Source: Phytophthora colocasiae (Eukaryota; Oomycota; Peronosporomycetes; Peronosporales; Peronosporaceae). Taken from it: a stretch of 64,000 nt of DNA. The DNA lies in contig JAGKQI010000040.1 of assembly GCA_018806915.1 (NCBI GenBank), positions 248,001 to 312,000 on the forward strand. The letters run 5' to 3'. The notes beneath the pieces are model-generated. The model was given only the letters and a program-made list of their open reading frames with translations, had not been told where the DNA came from and ran no database searches. Shown here in pieces: positions 29,207 to 39,700 of this stretch (its first letter is position 1; each line of letters starts with the position of its first letter). The position numbers and the translations under genes were made by a program.

Positions 29207-29223
29207 TCATTCTCGAATTCTCC
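29207..29223 (+). promoter_or_regulatory. Oomycete initiator (INR/FPR-like) element
   Basis: TCATTCTCGAATTCTCC, identical to the motif before 17,003, lies 36 bases before the ATG at 29,259. Confidence 0.6.
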
Positions 29224-29258
29224 TGCTCATTACTACACGACGTCTTCGTACTCCCACC

Positions 29259-29623
29259 ATGCGCTTCAGCTTGTGTCTGCTACTTCTAGTCGCCTTTACT
29301 GGCGTCTGTACAGATGCTACACGCGTTGGCTCCACCCCAGACTCGAAGAAGATGGAGCGCTAAATCGACTCAGAAGAGTTCACAAGGAGGAACGCATCAT
29401 CGTCCCACCAGTTGCTGCGTACTACTACCACCTGCATTCATCACCGTCGACGTCAACTCAATCGTCCCAGATTCTGCACGCAGTGGAAGACAACACACCA
29501 CTACCGAAAGCAGCTAAGGCTGTCATCGCTGTCGTTTGCGTTGGCGTCATTACTGGGGCGATTGTTGGTTCTGTCATGCTTACCAAGATGCTCAATAAGG
29601 CAACGGGCTCGGACGCATCATAA
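29259..29623 (+). pseudogene. Secreted RLRR-EER effector-like gene with membrane tail, 10-bp frameshift
   Basis: The signal peptide is the same as at 17,003 (MRFSLCLLLLVAFTGVCT). Ten bases (AGTGAAGAAG in the paralogue) are missing after SKKME, so the first frame stops at 29,361-29,363 after 34 codons. The shifted frame is otherwise complete: LNRLRRVHKEER (an RxLR-like motif followed directly by EER), PPVAAYYYHLHSSPSTSTQ, ILHAVEDNTPLPKAAKAV, a hydrophobic helix with VGVITGAIVG, and the end KATGSDAS*. Repeat-mediated loss of ten bases is a plausible cause. The twin is 62,046-62,410. Confidence 0.7.
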
Positions 29624-29752
29624 GTTACTGATAGATTACTAAGTACTTCTCATTTCAATAAACTTCTCTCATTCCACGTGTTAAACCTTGCTTTACGATA
29701 AAATCGATATCAAAATCGACAAAATCCTTTTACCTTCTCTACAGACTGTATA

Positions 29753-29811
29753 TTTTTTTTGATATAATACTGTAGACTACAGTATTATATCAAAAAAAAA
29801 TATTCTCACTT
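29753..29811. repeat. A/T-rich inverted repeat (about 25-bp arms)
   Basis: Arms TTTTTTTGATATAATACTGTA and its complement meet at a GAC centre. The arrangement could form a strong hairpin 130 bases after the effector-like stop codon. A twin is at about 62,540-62,598. Confidence 0.75.
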
Positions 29812-29959
29812 CATAAGTCATGTTCTACAGAGTCAACGACAAGGAGCAGCAACAATTCTGTTTTTCCCTGCTCGCATTGCAATACATGTAGATTAATTCT
29901 TCCCACATCTACAGTAATTTACCCCTGAATGTAGCGAATTCCTTTTAATAATGCGGCAG

Positions 29960-30672
29960 AACCCGCAGTTTATGGTCACTGCTAGAAAACCAACTCCCGC
30001 TCTGGTGGCGGAAAATTCTCCTCGACTGGAAACGAGTAAAATGGCCGGATCGCATCTCCCTACAGCTTACACGAGCAAAAGTTATCCAACGAGCTTTATA
30101 TTCCCAATATGGTGGAACACGTCAATTGATTTTCAGCCAACTCCATTGGGTGAAGGAAATATCAAGTTCAAACATCTATGCCGAGGCATCTCAGCTTATG
30201 CCTGGCGGATTTCCTAAGTGACGGCTTCAGATGGCCGACAGCTTTTGAATTCTTTTGTGAGATTCATGATGGTCTACAACCAATGATGCCTCAGGTGCGT
30301 GCGAAGGACATATTCGCGTTGTATCACCAACTATCCCAGATATTTGATCGAGTGCTGCCCCACCCAACGGTTGGAGAAATACGAACCTCTACTCGAGGAA
30401 ATTTTCCACCGGTTTTTGGCATTGAGTCCGGGAAAGGAACGCGTTTCTTTCCTAACTTGAAGCGAGATGATTGGAACGATGTGTTCTGCCCGTGAACCCT
30501 CACCCGCTGAAGGAACTAGGATGCCCTCAAGCCCGGATTCACAAGACATTATCGGAATATGTATCGCTGCGACGCCGTCTTCTCCCGGTTGTTCATGATG
30601 TGATGCTCCGAATGATTTTTGGAGATCTCATACTTGGCTCACGGCTATATTTCTTGAAAACGCTTAACCCTA
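29960..30672 (+). pseudogene. LINE ORF2 C-terminal remnant, interrupted by a mariner element
   Basis: Plus-strand frames encode the same protein as the minus-strand LINE at 51.4-51.9 kb: EFFCEIHDGLQPMMPQ, SQIFDRVLPHPTVGEIR, FPPVFGIESGKGTRFFPNLK, then PHPLKELGCPQARIHKTLSE and VVHDVMLRMIFGDLILGSRL. It stops at CTTAACCCTA, where the mariner begins. The coding continues at 32,399. Several frame breaks exist. Confidence 0.6.
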
Positions 30673-32398
30673 CTTCTCCGGTCCACCGTACTATCGCCAT
30701 TTCTAAAAAGTAGGCATAGCGGAAAAATTTTTTAGAGTTAGCAAGCATGGCGCACACCATTAGAAAGCTGAAGGCGCAAGGTATGTGCTCCCGGACTTCC
30801 TGCTGAAACGGAGCCTTCGTTTGAATGGTAGAATAACTTTTGTCTTGCGTCTGAGAGGAGCCGTAAGGTTAAATTTCGTAATTCGGTCAATTTTTAGCGA
30901 TAATCAATCGCACTTTTACACGAGCGGTAGGAGCTAATTGACTCCGTCCTGGCAAACCGATATTGTCTGTAAACGCTTCAATGGGCTAAAAATTGATCGC
31001 GCGCCAGCGAGGTTTTATTGCAGCATGGCACCTAGATACCAAGCCAGCGGAATAAAATACGCCAATCATCGCGAAGTGAAGAATAAGACGGCGATTTATT
31101 TTTTGAACCCTCAAATTAGACTGTAAGCTGTGATTGGCATAACATTAGCAACTATGCTGTCTGCAACTGGCAACGCAATCGGTGACGTTCCGTTGCGCAT
31201 GTGGAACTTCTGCACGCGTGGTAGGCTGTAGTCATTGCCCCCCTTGCACCCAATGACCAAACCTAGTACTTTTTGTAATGTCAAAAAGCACTTATCTAAA
31301 GTATGGTAGCTTACCTTAGCAAATGAGGCCTTCACGGCAGCAATTAGGCCGTCGGTATCGAACGTGGGGGTCTTGTACTGCAAGGATTGTAGTGAATGAA
31401 AAAAACCGAGGTCTAGTACGTTCATGTCGGGTGACCGAGGAGGCTGACAGACCATTTCGATATCCCAGCCCTCTGCCTGGCCTGCCTCGACGATGTCGGC
31501 GCTGTCAACTCGTACATGTGGACCAGCGTTGTCTTGCTGCACCTTAATTGTTCTTGTCTTTCTACCTGCAACATTCCAGCAACATCCCAGCAACAAGAGC
31601 AACATAGGAGTGACATTAGCTCATCCTGCAACATAGTAGCAACATAATAGCTTCAACTTCACTTACCGGGCCATTTTTCCCTAATTGCAGGGAACACTTT
31701 CTCGCGCAGCAGCTTAATGTAGACTTCTCGTGTCATAGAGATGTTTTTGGTGATTGGATCTCCTTTCTCTCGGCTCTTTGACTTTCGCTTGGCCACGGTC
31801 TCCTCTACAATAGGCCAAATGCCTATTTTACCATCGAAGTAGCGCTTTTTTCCAAAGTCGTAGCGAGGTCTGGCGACGGCAGCCAGAAACATTACCTTTC
31901 CTATGTACCTTTTGTTCGGACACGAGCGGTACGGTACATCCTCGTCCTTCGCCAGGTAATACTTTGTATTGGCCGTGTAGAGGTTGAACCACTTCTCATC
32001 AAGATGTACGGTATCGTACATGTGGTGGGCACGAAACGTCTTCTCTCCTAGCAAAATAAAATCCTTGGGCAGCATAAAATCGTTTAAATAATAAAAGCCA
32101 AATGAATGACTTACCTATGTGGCGCTCAACGTGGGCTAGAGCCCATGACAGCCGTCGTGTCTTGTTTGTGAAGTCCAGGGTGAAAGGAATAGTGAATTGA
32201 GTTTAGTGTTGGCGGCAACGCCGACAGCAGTGGTTGGCGACAGTGAAAGCGCGCGAAAGGTTATGCATGTCAAAGCTTCAGATTAGGCGCCAAACAAAAA
32301 CAGCAAGACAAGTTATTTTTTACCAATCAAATACTGCTAACAATTTTGTGTGGCTCACCAAAAAACCTAATGGGCGATAGTACGGTGGACCGGAGAAG
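30673..32398 (-). mobile_element. Tc1/mariner element (DD39D type) inserted in a LINE
   Basis: It is 1,726 bp with perfect 26-bp terminal inverted repeats beginning CTTCTCCGGTCCACCGTACT and target duplication TA (30,671-30,672, 32,399-32,400). The unoccupied target is visible in the homologous LINE of copy B (ACCCTACTGTCCAGCAATGC on its minus strand). The transposase gene is on the minus strand. The same insertion starts at 63,461 in copy B, so it predates separation of the copies. Confidence 0.95.
31111..32200 (-). pseudogene. Mariner transposase, three exons, N-terminal HTH missing
   Basis: On the minus strand, exon 1 ends at 32,115 (DFTNKTRRLSWALAHVERHI). A 67-bp GT-AG intron (32,048-32,114) precedes exon 2 (31,667-32,047), with the first catalytic Asp in VHLDEKWFNL. 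A 101-bp GT-AG intron (31,566-31,666, GTAAGT...GCAG) precedes exon 3, with the second Asp in QQDNAGPH and the third in PPRSPDMNVLDLGFFHSLQS. Thirty-nine residues separate the last two, the DD39D spacing of plant-type mariner transposases. Upstream of exon 1 the DNA-binding helix-turn-helix part is absent, so the gene is 5'-truncated. The start is not defined. Confidence 0.8.
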
Positions 32399-32535
32399 TA
32401 CTGTCCAGCAATGCGTTCGAGAATCGTGCACAGCGATAGAAACAGTTGAACACTGCTTTTTATCGTGTCCAGCGCTAGAAGAGATGTGGCGATCTCTTTG
32501 GGTTCCATGGAGTGAAAATTTTCTGTGGCATTAGA
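32399..32535 (+). pseudogene. Continuation of the interrupted LINE (zf-RVT motif)
   Basis: The frame contains TVQQCVRESCTAIETVEHCF, then LSCPALEEMW, the zinc-binding segment after the LINE reverse transcriptase. It is almost identical to the minus-strand LINE at 51,157-51,345. It is separated from its upstream part by the mariner. Confidence 0.65.
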
Positions 32536-32581
32536 TTGGCGGCTACTATTATTTACGAAACCGAGTGATCTTAAGCTGGAA

Positions 32582-32612
32582 CTAGGGCTGGTGGCGCCCG
32601 CTACGCGGGCGC
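32582..32612 (-). terminator. Helitron 3' terminal hairpin and CTAG end
   Basis: An 8-bp perfect stem with a three-base loop is followed after nine bases by the CTRR-type terminus CTAG. In Helitrons this structure signals the end of rolling-circle transfer. Confidence 0.75.
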
Positions 32613-32705
32613 GGGTTTTTATTTATCATATATTGTTTAGCAAATTAGCCGAATAGAAAGACATTTTAGCAGCAGATTATCCTGATTATTATGAAATACA
32701 GTTTA

Positions 32706-34835
32706 CTACTGAAAAATCTCTCGATATACAATGTTTTTGGTGTGCGCCGCACCACTTTCATCGAATGCTCTCGGATCGATGGCTATCTTGATCGCCTTTC
32801 TGGATGTAACTCTCGAAAGTGCAACGTAGAGTTGGCCGTGCGCAAACACAGGTGATTCCAGGTAGATTCCTACGTTGTGGATCGACTGGCCTGGGGCCTT
32901 GTTAATTGTCATCGCGAACGCTGGTAGAACAGGGAACTGTTTACGTCTCAACGTAAATGGAAACTCCTTATCCTCATCATCGCTGAGAAACACGATACGT
33001 GGGATGAACACTCGTTGTCCGCGCCGAGTTCCCGACATTATGGTCGCGTCAATACACTTTTCACGCAACGACACCACTCGCAGACGCGTCCCGTTGCACA
33101 ACCCTTCATCACTATTTAAGTTGCGGATCATAATGATAGGAGTGCCAACTTTGAGAACCATCTTGTGAGGCGGCATCCCTGAGAAATTCAGAGAATTCAA
33201 AAACTCAGTCTCAAATAGGTTTTGATCTCCGGGGCCGTCAAGGCTATCGTTTGAACGATACTCTCTTGTCTCTCCAGACAACCGTTCGGCTACCAATTCG
33301 TTAATTCTGCGAACGCTTGCATTGGTGGGAGCCAAAATTGCACGGTTCACAAAGTACTCATCCGGTAAATCAGCACCCTCAACTCCGGAATAAACAGCGT
33401 CAATTAATGCGTTGACATTTTGGGTACGGCGATCGTCATCCGACTCGTGTTCGCTTACAGACGCGACAGGTGGTAGCAAAGCGAAGTTTGGGAACTCATA
33501 TTCTGAATCCTCGTCCGATGACTCGGTTGCTCTCGAAGAACTACCAGACCCAGACGTCCCGACGCACATAGTCTTTGGGATGCAGATATCGCTATCATCG
33601 ATGTCGCGGTTCACAGGATAGCGCCCCTCACCAATCTGAAGCAAGAAGTCTGAAAATTCAGCTAACTCCGCCGCACTGTCTGGATCAGGTGCTGTCTTCA
33701 CGCGCATATTTTCGATTAGTCGTACTTGCCGAAGATACTGCCATAATGGGGATGCCTTGAAACACACCTTTAGCGTCTCTGCCCTGGTGGCATTCCGTAA
33801 TACAGGAAGTATCTGACGATGGTCTCCACTAAAACCCATAACCTTCCCTCCAAACGGTTCCGCTTCGTTGTTCATAATGTCACGCAAAGTCCTGTCCACA
33901 GCTTCAAAACACGCTCGTTGCATCATGGGGGCCTCGTCCCAGATAATCAAGTTGGCTTGGCGTATCAACTTAGCCTTCTGGCTCTGTTTGGAGATGCTAC
34001 AGGTGGAATGATCGTTCAATTTTAGCGGAATACGAAATGTAGAATGCGCCGTATGGCCCCCTGTCAGCAATGTTGCTGCGATTCCACTGGAAGCGACTGC
34101 CACTGCTACCCCTCCGTCCAAACGTACTCTGGCAAGAAGTTGTTCGAGCAGGAACGATTTACCGGTACCGCCTGGTCCGTCGATAAAGAACAGTTTCTGA
34201 CCAACTTCTGGATTCTGTACTGCACCAATCACTTGATCAAAAATGACCCTTTTACCATCGTTCAACTTATCTACACCCGCGACGGTACTCTCTAATTGTT
34301 CCAACGGATAGGCGTTAAGTTCTTGATCAATCAAATCTTCTTCGTGATGGTCATAAGCCGCGTTCTGGTCGTAATTCTCGAGGCGGGGGAGTGCATAATT
34401 GGCTAACATTTTACCGTTGGCGCGGAGAATTTTATCGACACTTTGCAGAGTTCTATACTCCACCCGTGGGTCGTCCATGTCGGCATCAAACGCTCGTTGA
34501 AAATCTTCACTTAGCTGGCTCTTAAATCGTTCCCACAAACCAAGTGGACTACTTGGAAGAGAGTACACCAAAATAATAGCGAAAAGCTGTCGGAGTTGGT
34601 ACGGCATACGCTCATGTGCCGCTTCAGCCAGACACTCCTCCCATTCCCGATCATTGTCTAAATATCCAGCTGCCAGAGCGGCTTCGTGAAAAGTACCGTA
34701 CGTAGTCCCGTCAATAGTCCTTAAGTCTTCAAACGACGTTGGTCCACGCATGTTACCAAGTAAAAGTCGCAAGTAGAACCGTTCCGGATCTTGTGGTGAG
34801 ACGTGAACAATTCGCCCAATGGAAGGTACATACAC
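32706..34835 (-). CDS. Helitron PIF1-like helicase domain
   Basis: This is an open frame of 709 codons. It enters at IGRIVHVSPQDPERFYLRLL, the segment that joins Rep to helicase in RepHel proteins. Walker A is GPGGTGKS (LFFIDGPGGTGKSFLLEQLL); motif II is LIIWDEAPMM; motif III is GFSGDHRQILPV; the C-terminal motifs are TINKAPGQSIHNVGIYLESP and LYVALSRVTS. It would unwind DNA 5' to 3' during transposition. The helicase motifs look intact. The frame begins abruptly because the upstream linker is replaced by foreign sequence, so it has no natural start codon. Confidence 0.92.
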   Translation of the reverse strand: MYVPSIGRIVHVSPQDPERFYLRLLLGNMRGPTSFEDLRTIDGTTYGTFHEAALAAGYLDNDREWEECLAEAAHERMPYQLRQLFAIILVYSLPSSPLGLWERFKSQLSEDFQRAFDADMDDPRVEYRTLQSVDKILRANGKMLANYALPRLENYDQNAAYDHHEEDLIDQELNAYPLEQLESTVAGVDKLNDGKRVIFDQVIGAVQNPEVGQKLFFIDGPGGTGKSFLLEQLLARVRLDGGVAVAVASSGIAATLLTGGHTAHSTFRIPLKLNDHSTCSISKQSQKAKLIRQANLIIWDEAPMMQRACFEAVDRTLRDIMNNEAEPFGGKVMGFSGDHRQILPVLRNATRAETLKVCFKASPLWQYLRQVRLIENMRVKTAPDPDSAAELAEFSDFLLQIGEGRYPVNRDIDDSDICIPKTMCVGTSGSGSSSRATESSDEDSEYEFPNFALLPPVASVSEHESDDDRRTQNVNALIDAVYSGVEGADLPDEYFVNRAILAPTNASVRRINELVAERLSGETREYRSNDSLDGPGDQNLFETEFLNSLNFSGMPPHKMVLKVGTPIIMIRNLNSDEGLCNGTRLRVVSLREKCIDATIMSGTRRGQRVFIPRIVFLSDDEDKEFPFTLRRKQFPVLPAFAMTINKAPGQSIHNVGIYLESPVFAHGQLYVALSRVTSRKAIKIAIDPRAFDESGAAHTKNIVYREIFQ

Positions 34836-36721
34836 TCTCCGGGTAATTCACGTGACCATCCAGGTCACCCCAGGCCGCAGGCTCGGTACCAGCTGAGATG
34901 TGACGATCCACCACCTCGTCGGCCATCTGGTAATACACTTCAGGGACGTACTTGGCCCAGAGAGTGGAATCCAGGCGACGAGAGAATACCAGGCTCACCA
35001 ACATCTGAATGAGAACCGGACTGCTAAAGAGACTGTGAGCCTCTTTGTCCGACGCTAACCACTCCATGGCTTTATTATACTTGATCCCAGATAGCAGGGC
35101 TTGGCGGAGGTCGGGTCGAACTTCCTTCCAGACCACGTCACCAGGGAGCCTCTTGTGGACCTCAGGCTTTGCCACCTTAGAATCTGCATTCGCCGGAAGC
35201 GTTGACTCTTCAACGGGCTTGTGTCCGGACGGGCGACGCTGCAAGTTCTTGGAGTCCCACTTGAACGGTCGCTTCGGAGATGATTTCAGAGTCTGGGGCT
35301 TCGGTGGATATGACAGGTACCGTGGGCTCTCACGCTTGGACTCTGAGGTTTCAGCACTTGGGCGAGTACGATCCAGAACCCTGGTGGTCTTCGCAGCCTT
35401 CTCAGCAGCCCAACGAGCTCGTTCTTCAGAAAGCCGTTTCTTGAAATCAGGAACAGGCTTCTTCCGTGCGTCCAAAGCTGTCACACTGATGACAGTCGTC
35501 CAGTTATCAGGAACGATAGTATTCTCCTGAAACGACACCAGAAGGTCATGGAGCCGATCCCAATTACCGGAGATTTCAGAGTTCTCTTGTAAGAACTCTG
35601 AGAATCCCCATGGATCTGTGGGTTTGACTTCAGGACGCGATTTCAGAATCGAGACCTGCGCTTGAAGATCAGCGACTTGGGATTTCAGAGCAGCCTTATC
35701 CGACTTCAGAGCTTCCACTTGGTCCTGGTAGTGAGCCTTGAGGTCCTGAATCTCCGAAGCCATGCGTTCTTCTACCACACCGGCGTCTTGTTGGGCACAC
35801 TTGAGCTCGTGTTTCCAGTATTGGCAGTGGAGTACCAACTCGCGCTTGATTTCTTCACACTCGGAGCGCGCTGCTGCAGCATCAATCAAGGCGACACCGT
35901 TCTGAGAACCAACACGTTCCCGAAGGCGACGGTGAGCAGCAGTCATAAGTTTTAGGCATCCGGCCGTCCGAAAAACTTTCTCGGCAAGCCGAGTGGGGGA
36001 GACGTGAGAAACCAGAGACCCCAGTTCCCGGCGAACATCCACAGACGACGTCAAAGCATCCAGAGTGCGCACGTCTAAAGTCTGGGCGCACGGAGACACG
36101 ACTTCGTCAGGATCGAAGCTTGGGATCACCCGCTCCAGCTCCCGGAAGTCTTCATCAGTGAGTGCCTCGTAACCCACGAGTACACATTGCTTGTGGAAGT
36201 AAAACTCTGAGAATCGGTTGTCGAACATGACTTTCCAAGGGGCGCGCTTCTTGCGGAGGACTGCACAGTACCGCTCAGAGTCCCAGCGCTTCTTGAGGAT
36301 GGCACATGAGTGTTTGTGCACCTCGTAGTCTGGGAAACCCAATGTCTGGCCAGTGGTGGTCTTGGTAGAGCTCACTCGTTGTACCCTGATACCATAGTAC
36401 AACCAGGAGGATGCCTCACAGTCTGGTGTTTCCACCACCTGGAGCTCCTTGACCGTCAGGGAGTTATAGGGCTTGGACACCAGACTACGCGCTTTCCCAG
36501 AAGATCTTTTAGACTTCGATCCACTTCCACTGGCGGACTTCGGGCGAGACTTGGGACTGGTATGGGCCTTTACGGATGCGATACTTCTCTTGGACTTCTT
36601 GGTGGGGATGATAGGTCCATCATCAGAGTCTGAGTCGTCATCAGAGTCCCGGGGACGCTTGGAGCCAGGACGTGGGTGGTCATCAGACTTCTTGTCTCCA
36701 GACTTCTTGCTCCCGGAGGCA
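34824..36721 (-). CDS. Uncharacterised coiled-coil ORF between Helitron Rep and helicase
   Basis: The frame is open from the Rep junction (about 36,735) to a stop at 34,753; about 630 codons are foreign. There is no ATG near the start; 36,480 (GTG) is only the longest computed start. The N-terminus is Ser/Lys/Asp-rich (DSDDDSDSDDGPIIPTKKSK). Then comes a globular part (PDYEVHKHSCAILKKRWDSE), a long probable coiled coil (EIQDLKAHYQDQVEALKSDK), a basic Ser/Pro-rich region and a hydrophobic C-terminal part (FSSPVLIQMLVSLVFSRRLD). The sequence AATGGA occurs at both edges (34,818-34,823, 36,722-36,727) and may be a target duplication or chance. It could be a captured host gene fragment or a separate mobile element. 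No family is recognised. Confidence 0.55.
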
Positions 36722-36734
36722 AATGGACAGCCAG

Positions 36735-39700
36735 TTTAACTACGTTGTGCGTTGATCCTTGGGTAGGATGTCTGAAAAGGCGCATACACGCTTCGACAGG
36801 GGATATATATCTAGCCAGTAAATACTGCAGGATTTCGTTAAGGGAGTGCTCTTCAACCTGACCTTCGATCGTTATGGTGGTCATATCCGCTCCTTTGTAT
36901 ACATATTGTATATGTACTTGATCGCCCTGTTCGTCGCACAAACCTCCACATTGATATGACAGTTGTACTTTTGCGAAAGATACGGATTGTACGGGACAAT
37001 CCATTGGTTGATCGTGGCATTATCCCACACTTTGTCCCCACGATGCAAATTCCCAGCCTCTCGTCGACGTCGTCTGTATACTGGATACTTATCCACTGCC
37101 ATTGTCGTTGCTTCCGCGAACGGCTTAGGGAACTTCTTGGAGCATTTCCCATTCTTCATACACGGACACGTTTTGTTCTGGTCTTCACATGGACCATGCA
37201 TCATACACGACAACACAGTCTCGTAAAGGTCAGGGTTTTCGTCTGGGTCAGGTAACTCCGCCGAAACCAAACGATCGATGTCTTCAGCCGTAATGGGCTT
37301 ATCCTCGGGTCGTAAAATCATCAAAATGTGTGCATAAGGCAGTCCGCGCTTTTGGTATTCGACGACGTGAATCCGAGCCGTCTGAATTCCCAAGATACCC
37401 TCATCGAGATCCTTACAAAGACTTTTCAATTTCCGCATAAAAGCCCGAGCCACGATGTCAGGTCTATCTGATGCTGTCTGTCCCGGCCGAATATTCTCCT
37501 TGATCTCCACCCATTTTGGGTTACATGTCATCGTAATGAACAGGTTGGGAGCCCCTAATTCACGAACGATGGCCATGGCATCTTGAAACCTTTGATACAT
37601 GTAGCGAGGTCCACCTGTAAACGAAGGCGGTAGAATTAATCGTCTGCCAACATCGCCCGCGTCTACCTCCGCAGCATCGCCAGATTCATTTTGACGTCGC
37701 CGATTGACTGCTGGGTTAGCAGCCACCTGTAGTAATTCATTTATTTCGGCGCCCCTTTGAGCTTCTGTACCCTCGTGTCTATACGCATCTGTAAGACCTT
37801 GTATCGATTCGAGTCGAAATTCGAGTTGATTGTTCTCGATGTACCGAAGGCGTTCTTGTTCTGCTTTTGCCCACTGATCCACGCAGTATTGTTGGGTTAG
37901 TCGCCCACCGAGAAGTAAGAGGGAATGACTTCCTGTGCGGTCATACAACAAATATGCGACGAATTCTCGCAGAGACATTGTCGTTTTACGCCTTTCCTCA
38001 GTGCTATCCTCGAATTGCACGACATACCCCCACTCATCCAGTTCTTCCTCCATGTTTTGATCTTGTCGTCCTCCTCTACCACGCCGACCAACTTCCGCTT
38101 CCACATCTTCGTCACGGTTCTGGTTTACACCAGCGTAAGCCATTTTATACGTCCATCCCTTCTCGCCGTACGGGTGCAAAAGAGGGTATTGTAAAGGATC
38201 GTAGCTTGAATTAGTCTCGTAAATTCGATTGAAACCTCCTTGTCTGGTGTAGAGGACAATATCGCGAGGCTCAGAGGCGTTAGCATCAATAATAATCGCA
38301 GCAACCTCCGATGTGGTGGGGGTATTATGAGTCCCAGGGTTACTGCCGCGATCAACGTGCAGACGAAGTACACAGTCAATATCCGGATCAATGAGAGGTT
38401 CATGCATATCTTCCTCCTGTTTCCCCTCCTCTTCGCGTCGTCTGGCCCGTTCAGCTCTTGCTGCTTCTAGTGCAGGTCTACTTCGCTCAATGAGGATTTC
38501 CCGTGCATGTAAAAATTGTTGTGCATACGGGTTATGCTCTTCCATCACAGCATCAATGTCACTGACGAACTCTTCGCTTAGTCCATCGGTCATGCGAATC
38601 CGGCTTAACACACGTGAAGCACTGTCTGGATCGTTGATGTAAATTTGAGCAAACATAGGGTTTCCTCCTGAAGGCGGAAGAAGCGATCCCATTCGGTGGC
38701 AAACTGTCCCCATTACTCGAAAGTTGTAAACACCTCGACGCGTAACGCTCTCGTCCACATGAAGTGATTCTGACGTTGACGCACCCATTGACGTGAAAGC
38801 AAAGACGTTGTTGTATGCTCGAATAGACTTCATAAAAGCTGGATTATCGAAGAGCAGTCTTAGCTTCCGCGGGGCTTCCCGGCGCGGTGGTAAATCGACT
38901 TTTCCTCCCTTGCAGCAACAATTATCCGTTTCGCCTGGGAATTTCCACGCCTTGCAATGAGGACACACGCGTTCATCACCGTCATGGCCATTTAGAAAAC
39001 GCGAAAAATAGTGTCTTCTGTGCAACGTGTCCCGCCCTCGAATAATACTGGAAACAAAATCTTCATGGTTCGCGTATCCTTTCTTGTATTTACGGGATCT
39101 ATTCCGAAACCGTTGCGCCTCGCGCTGTAGCAATCGCTCATCATGGGGCATTCGTTCCCGTGCTGCACCTCGAGATGCAGTGTCACGTACTTGAAGTTCT
39201 TCCCGCGCCTCCTGGTTCAGTTCTTGTCGTTGTGAAGATCGGGCAGCGGTGTCACGTTCTTGAATAGCACTTCGCTCATTGTCAGTCAGTTCCAGTCGTT
39301 GTAAACTTCGAGCAGCGGAATTACGTGAGTGCTCCGACAACCTCTCTTCCTGAGTTAGCCTTTGACGTCACTCGTGTTCACGTTGGCGATGCAGTCGTTG
39401 GGCATTCTCATTTCTTCGTTTAGCTGCTTTTCGTTCACGGTCTTTTCGCCGAACCTCTTCTAACTGAGAGGCACTCATGTCTGCCCTGCGGCGGGGCCGG
39501 GGTTGCCGACTTTGTATCGAGTCGTTCAATCGTCCAGACGGTTCATTCCATCGTACTACTGCATCCACAACAGCTATATTTCCATTGTTTTCCATATCTG
39601 TTTCACGTACATCTCCATTCACTGTAGTCGCGATGCCAAGTTCTCCATTCTCCATTCCTGTTACTCTTTCCGGGTCAACTCCTTCTCGCTTGCGGAGTCG

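Larger units (their letters stand above)
1..31212. repeat. Copy A of a large near-identical direct repeat
   Basis: This segment reappears from 45,483 to the window end in the same orientation and order. Shared blocks differ only by scattered single-base changes (I noticed about twenty) and by whole transposon insertions. The window opens inside the repeat, so its true left edge is not visible. Copy A carries six private insertions, listed separately, each with an empty site in copy B. The offset between the copies starts at 45,482 bp and changes at every private insertion. A tandem duplication or a misplaced second haplotype would look the same here. Confidence 0.95.

Noticed and set aside
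34753..36480. Start of the Helitron-embedded ORF at the GTG of 36,480
   Set aside because: The frame is open about 85 codons further upstream, to the Rep junction, and no ATG supports a start there.
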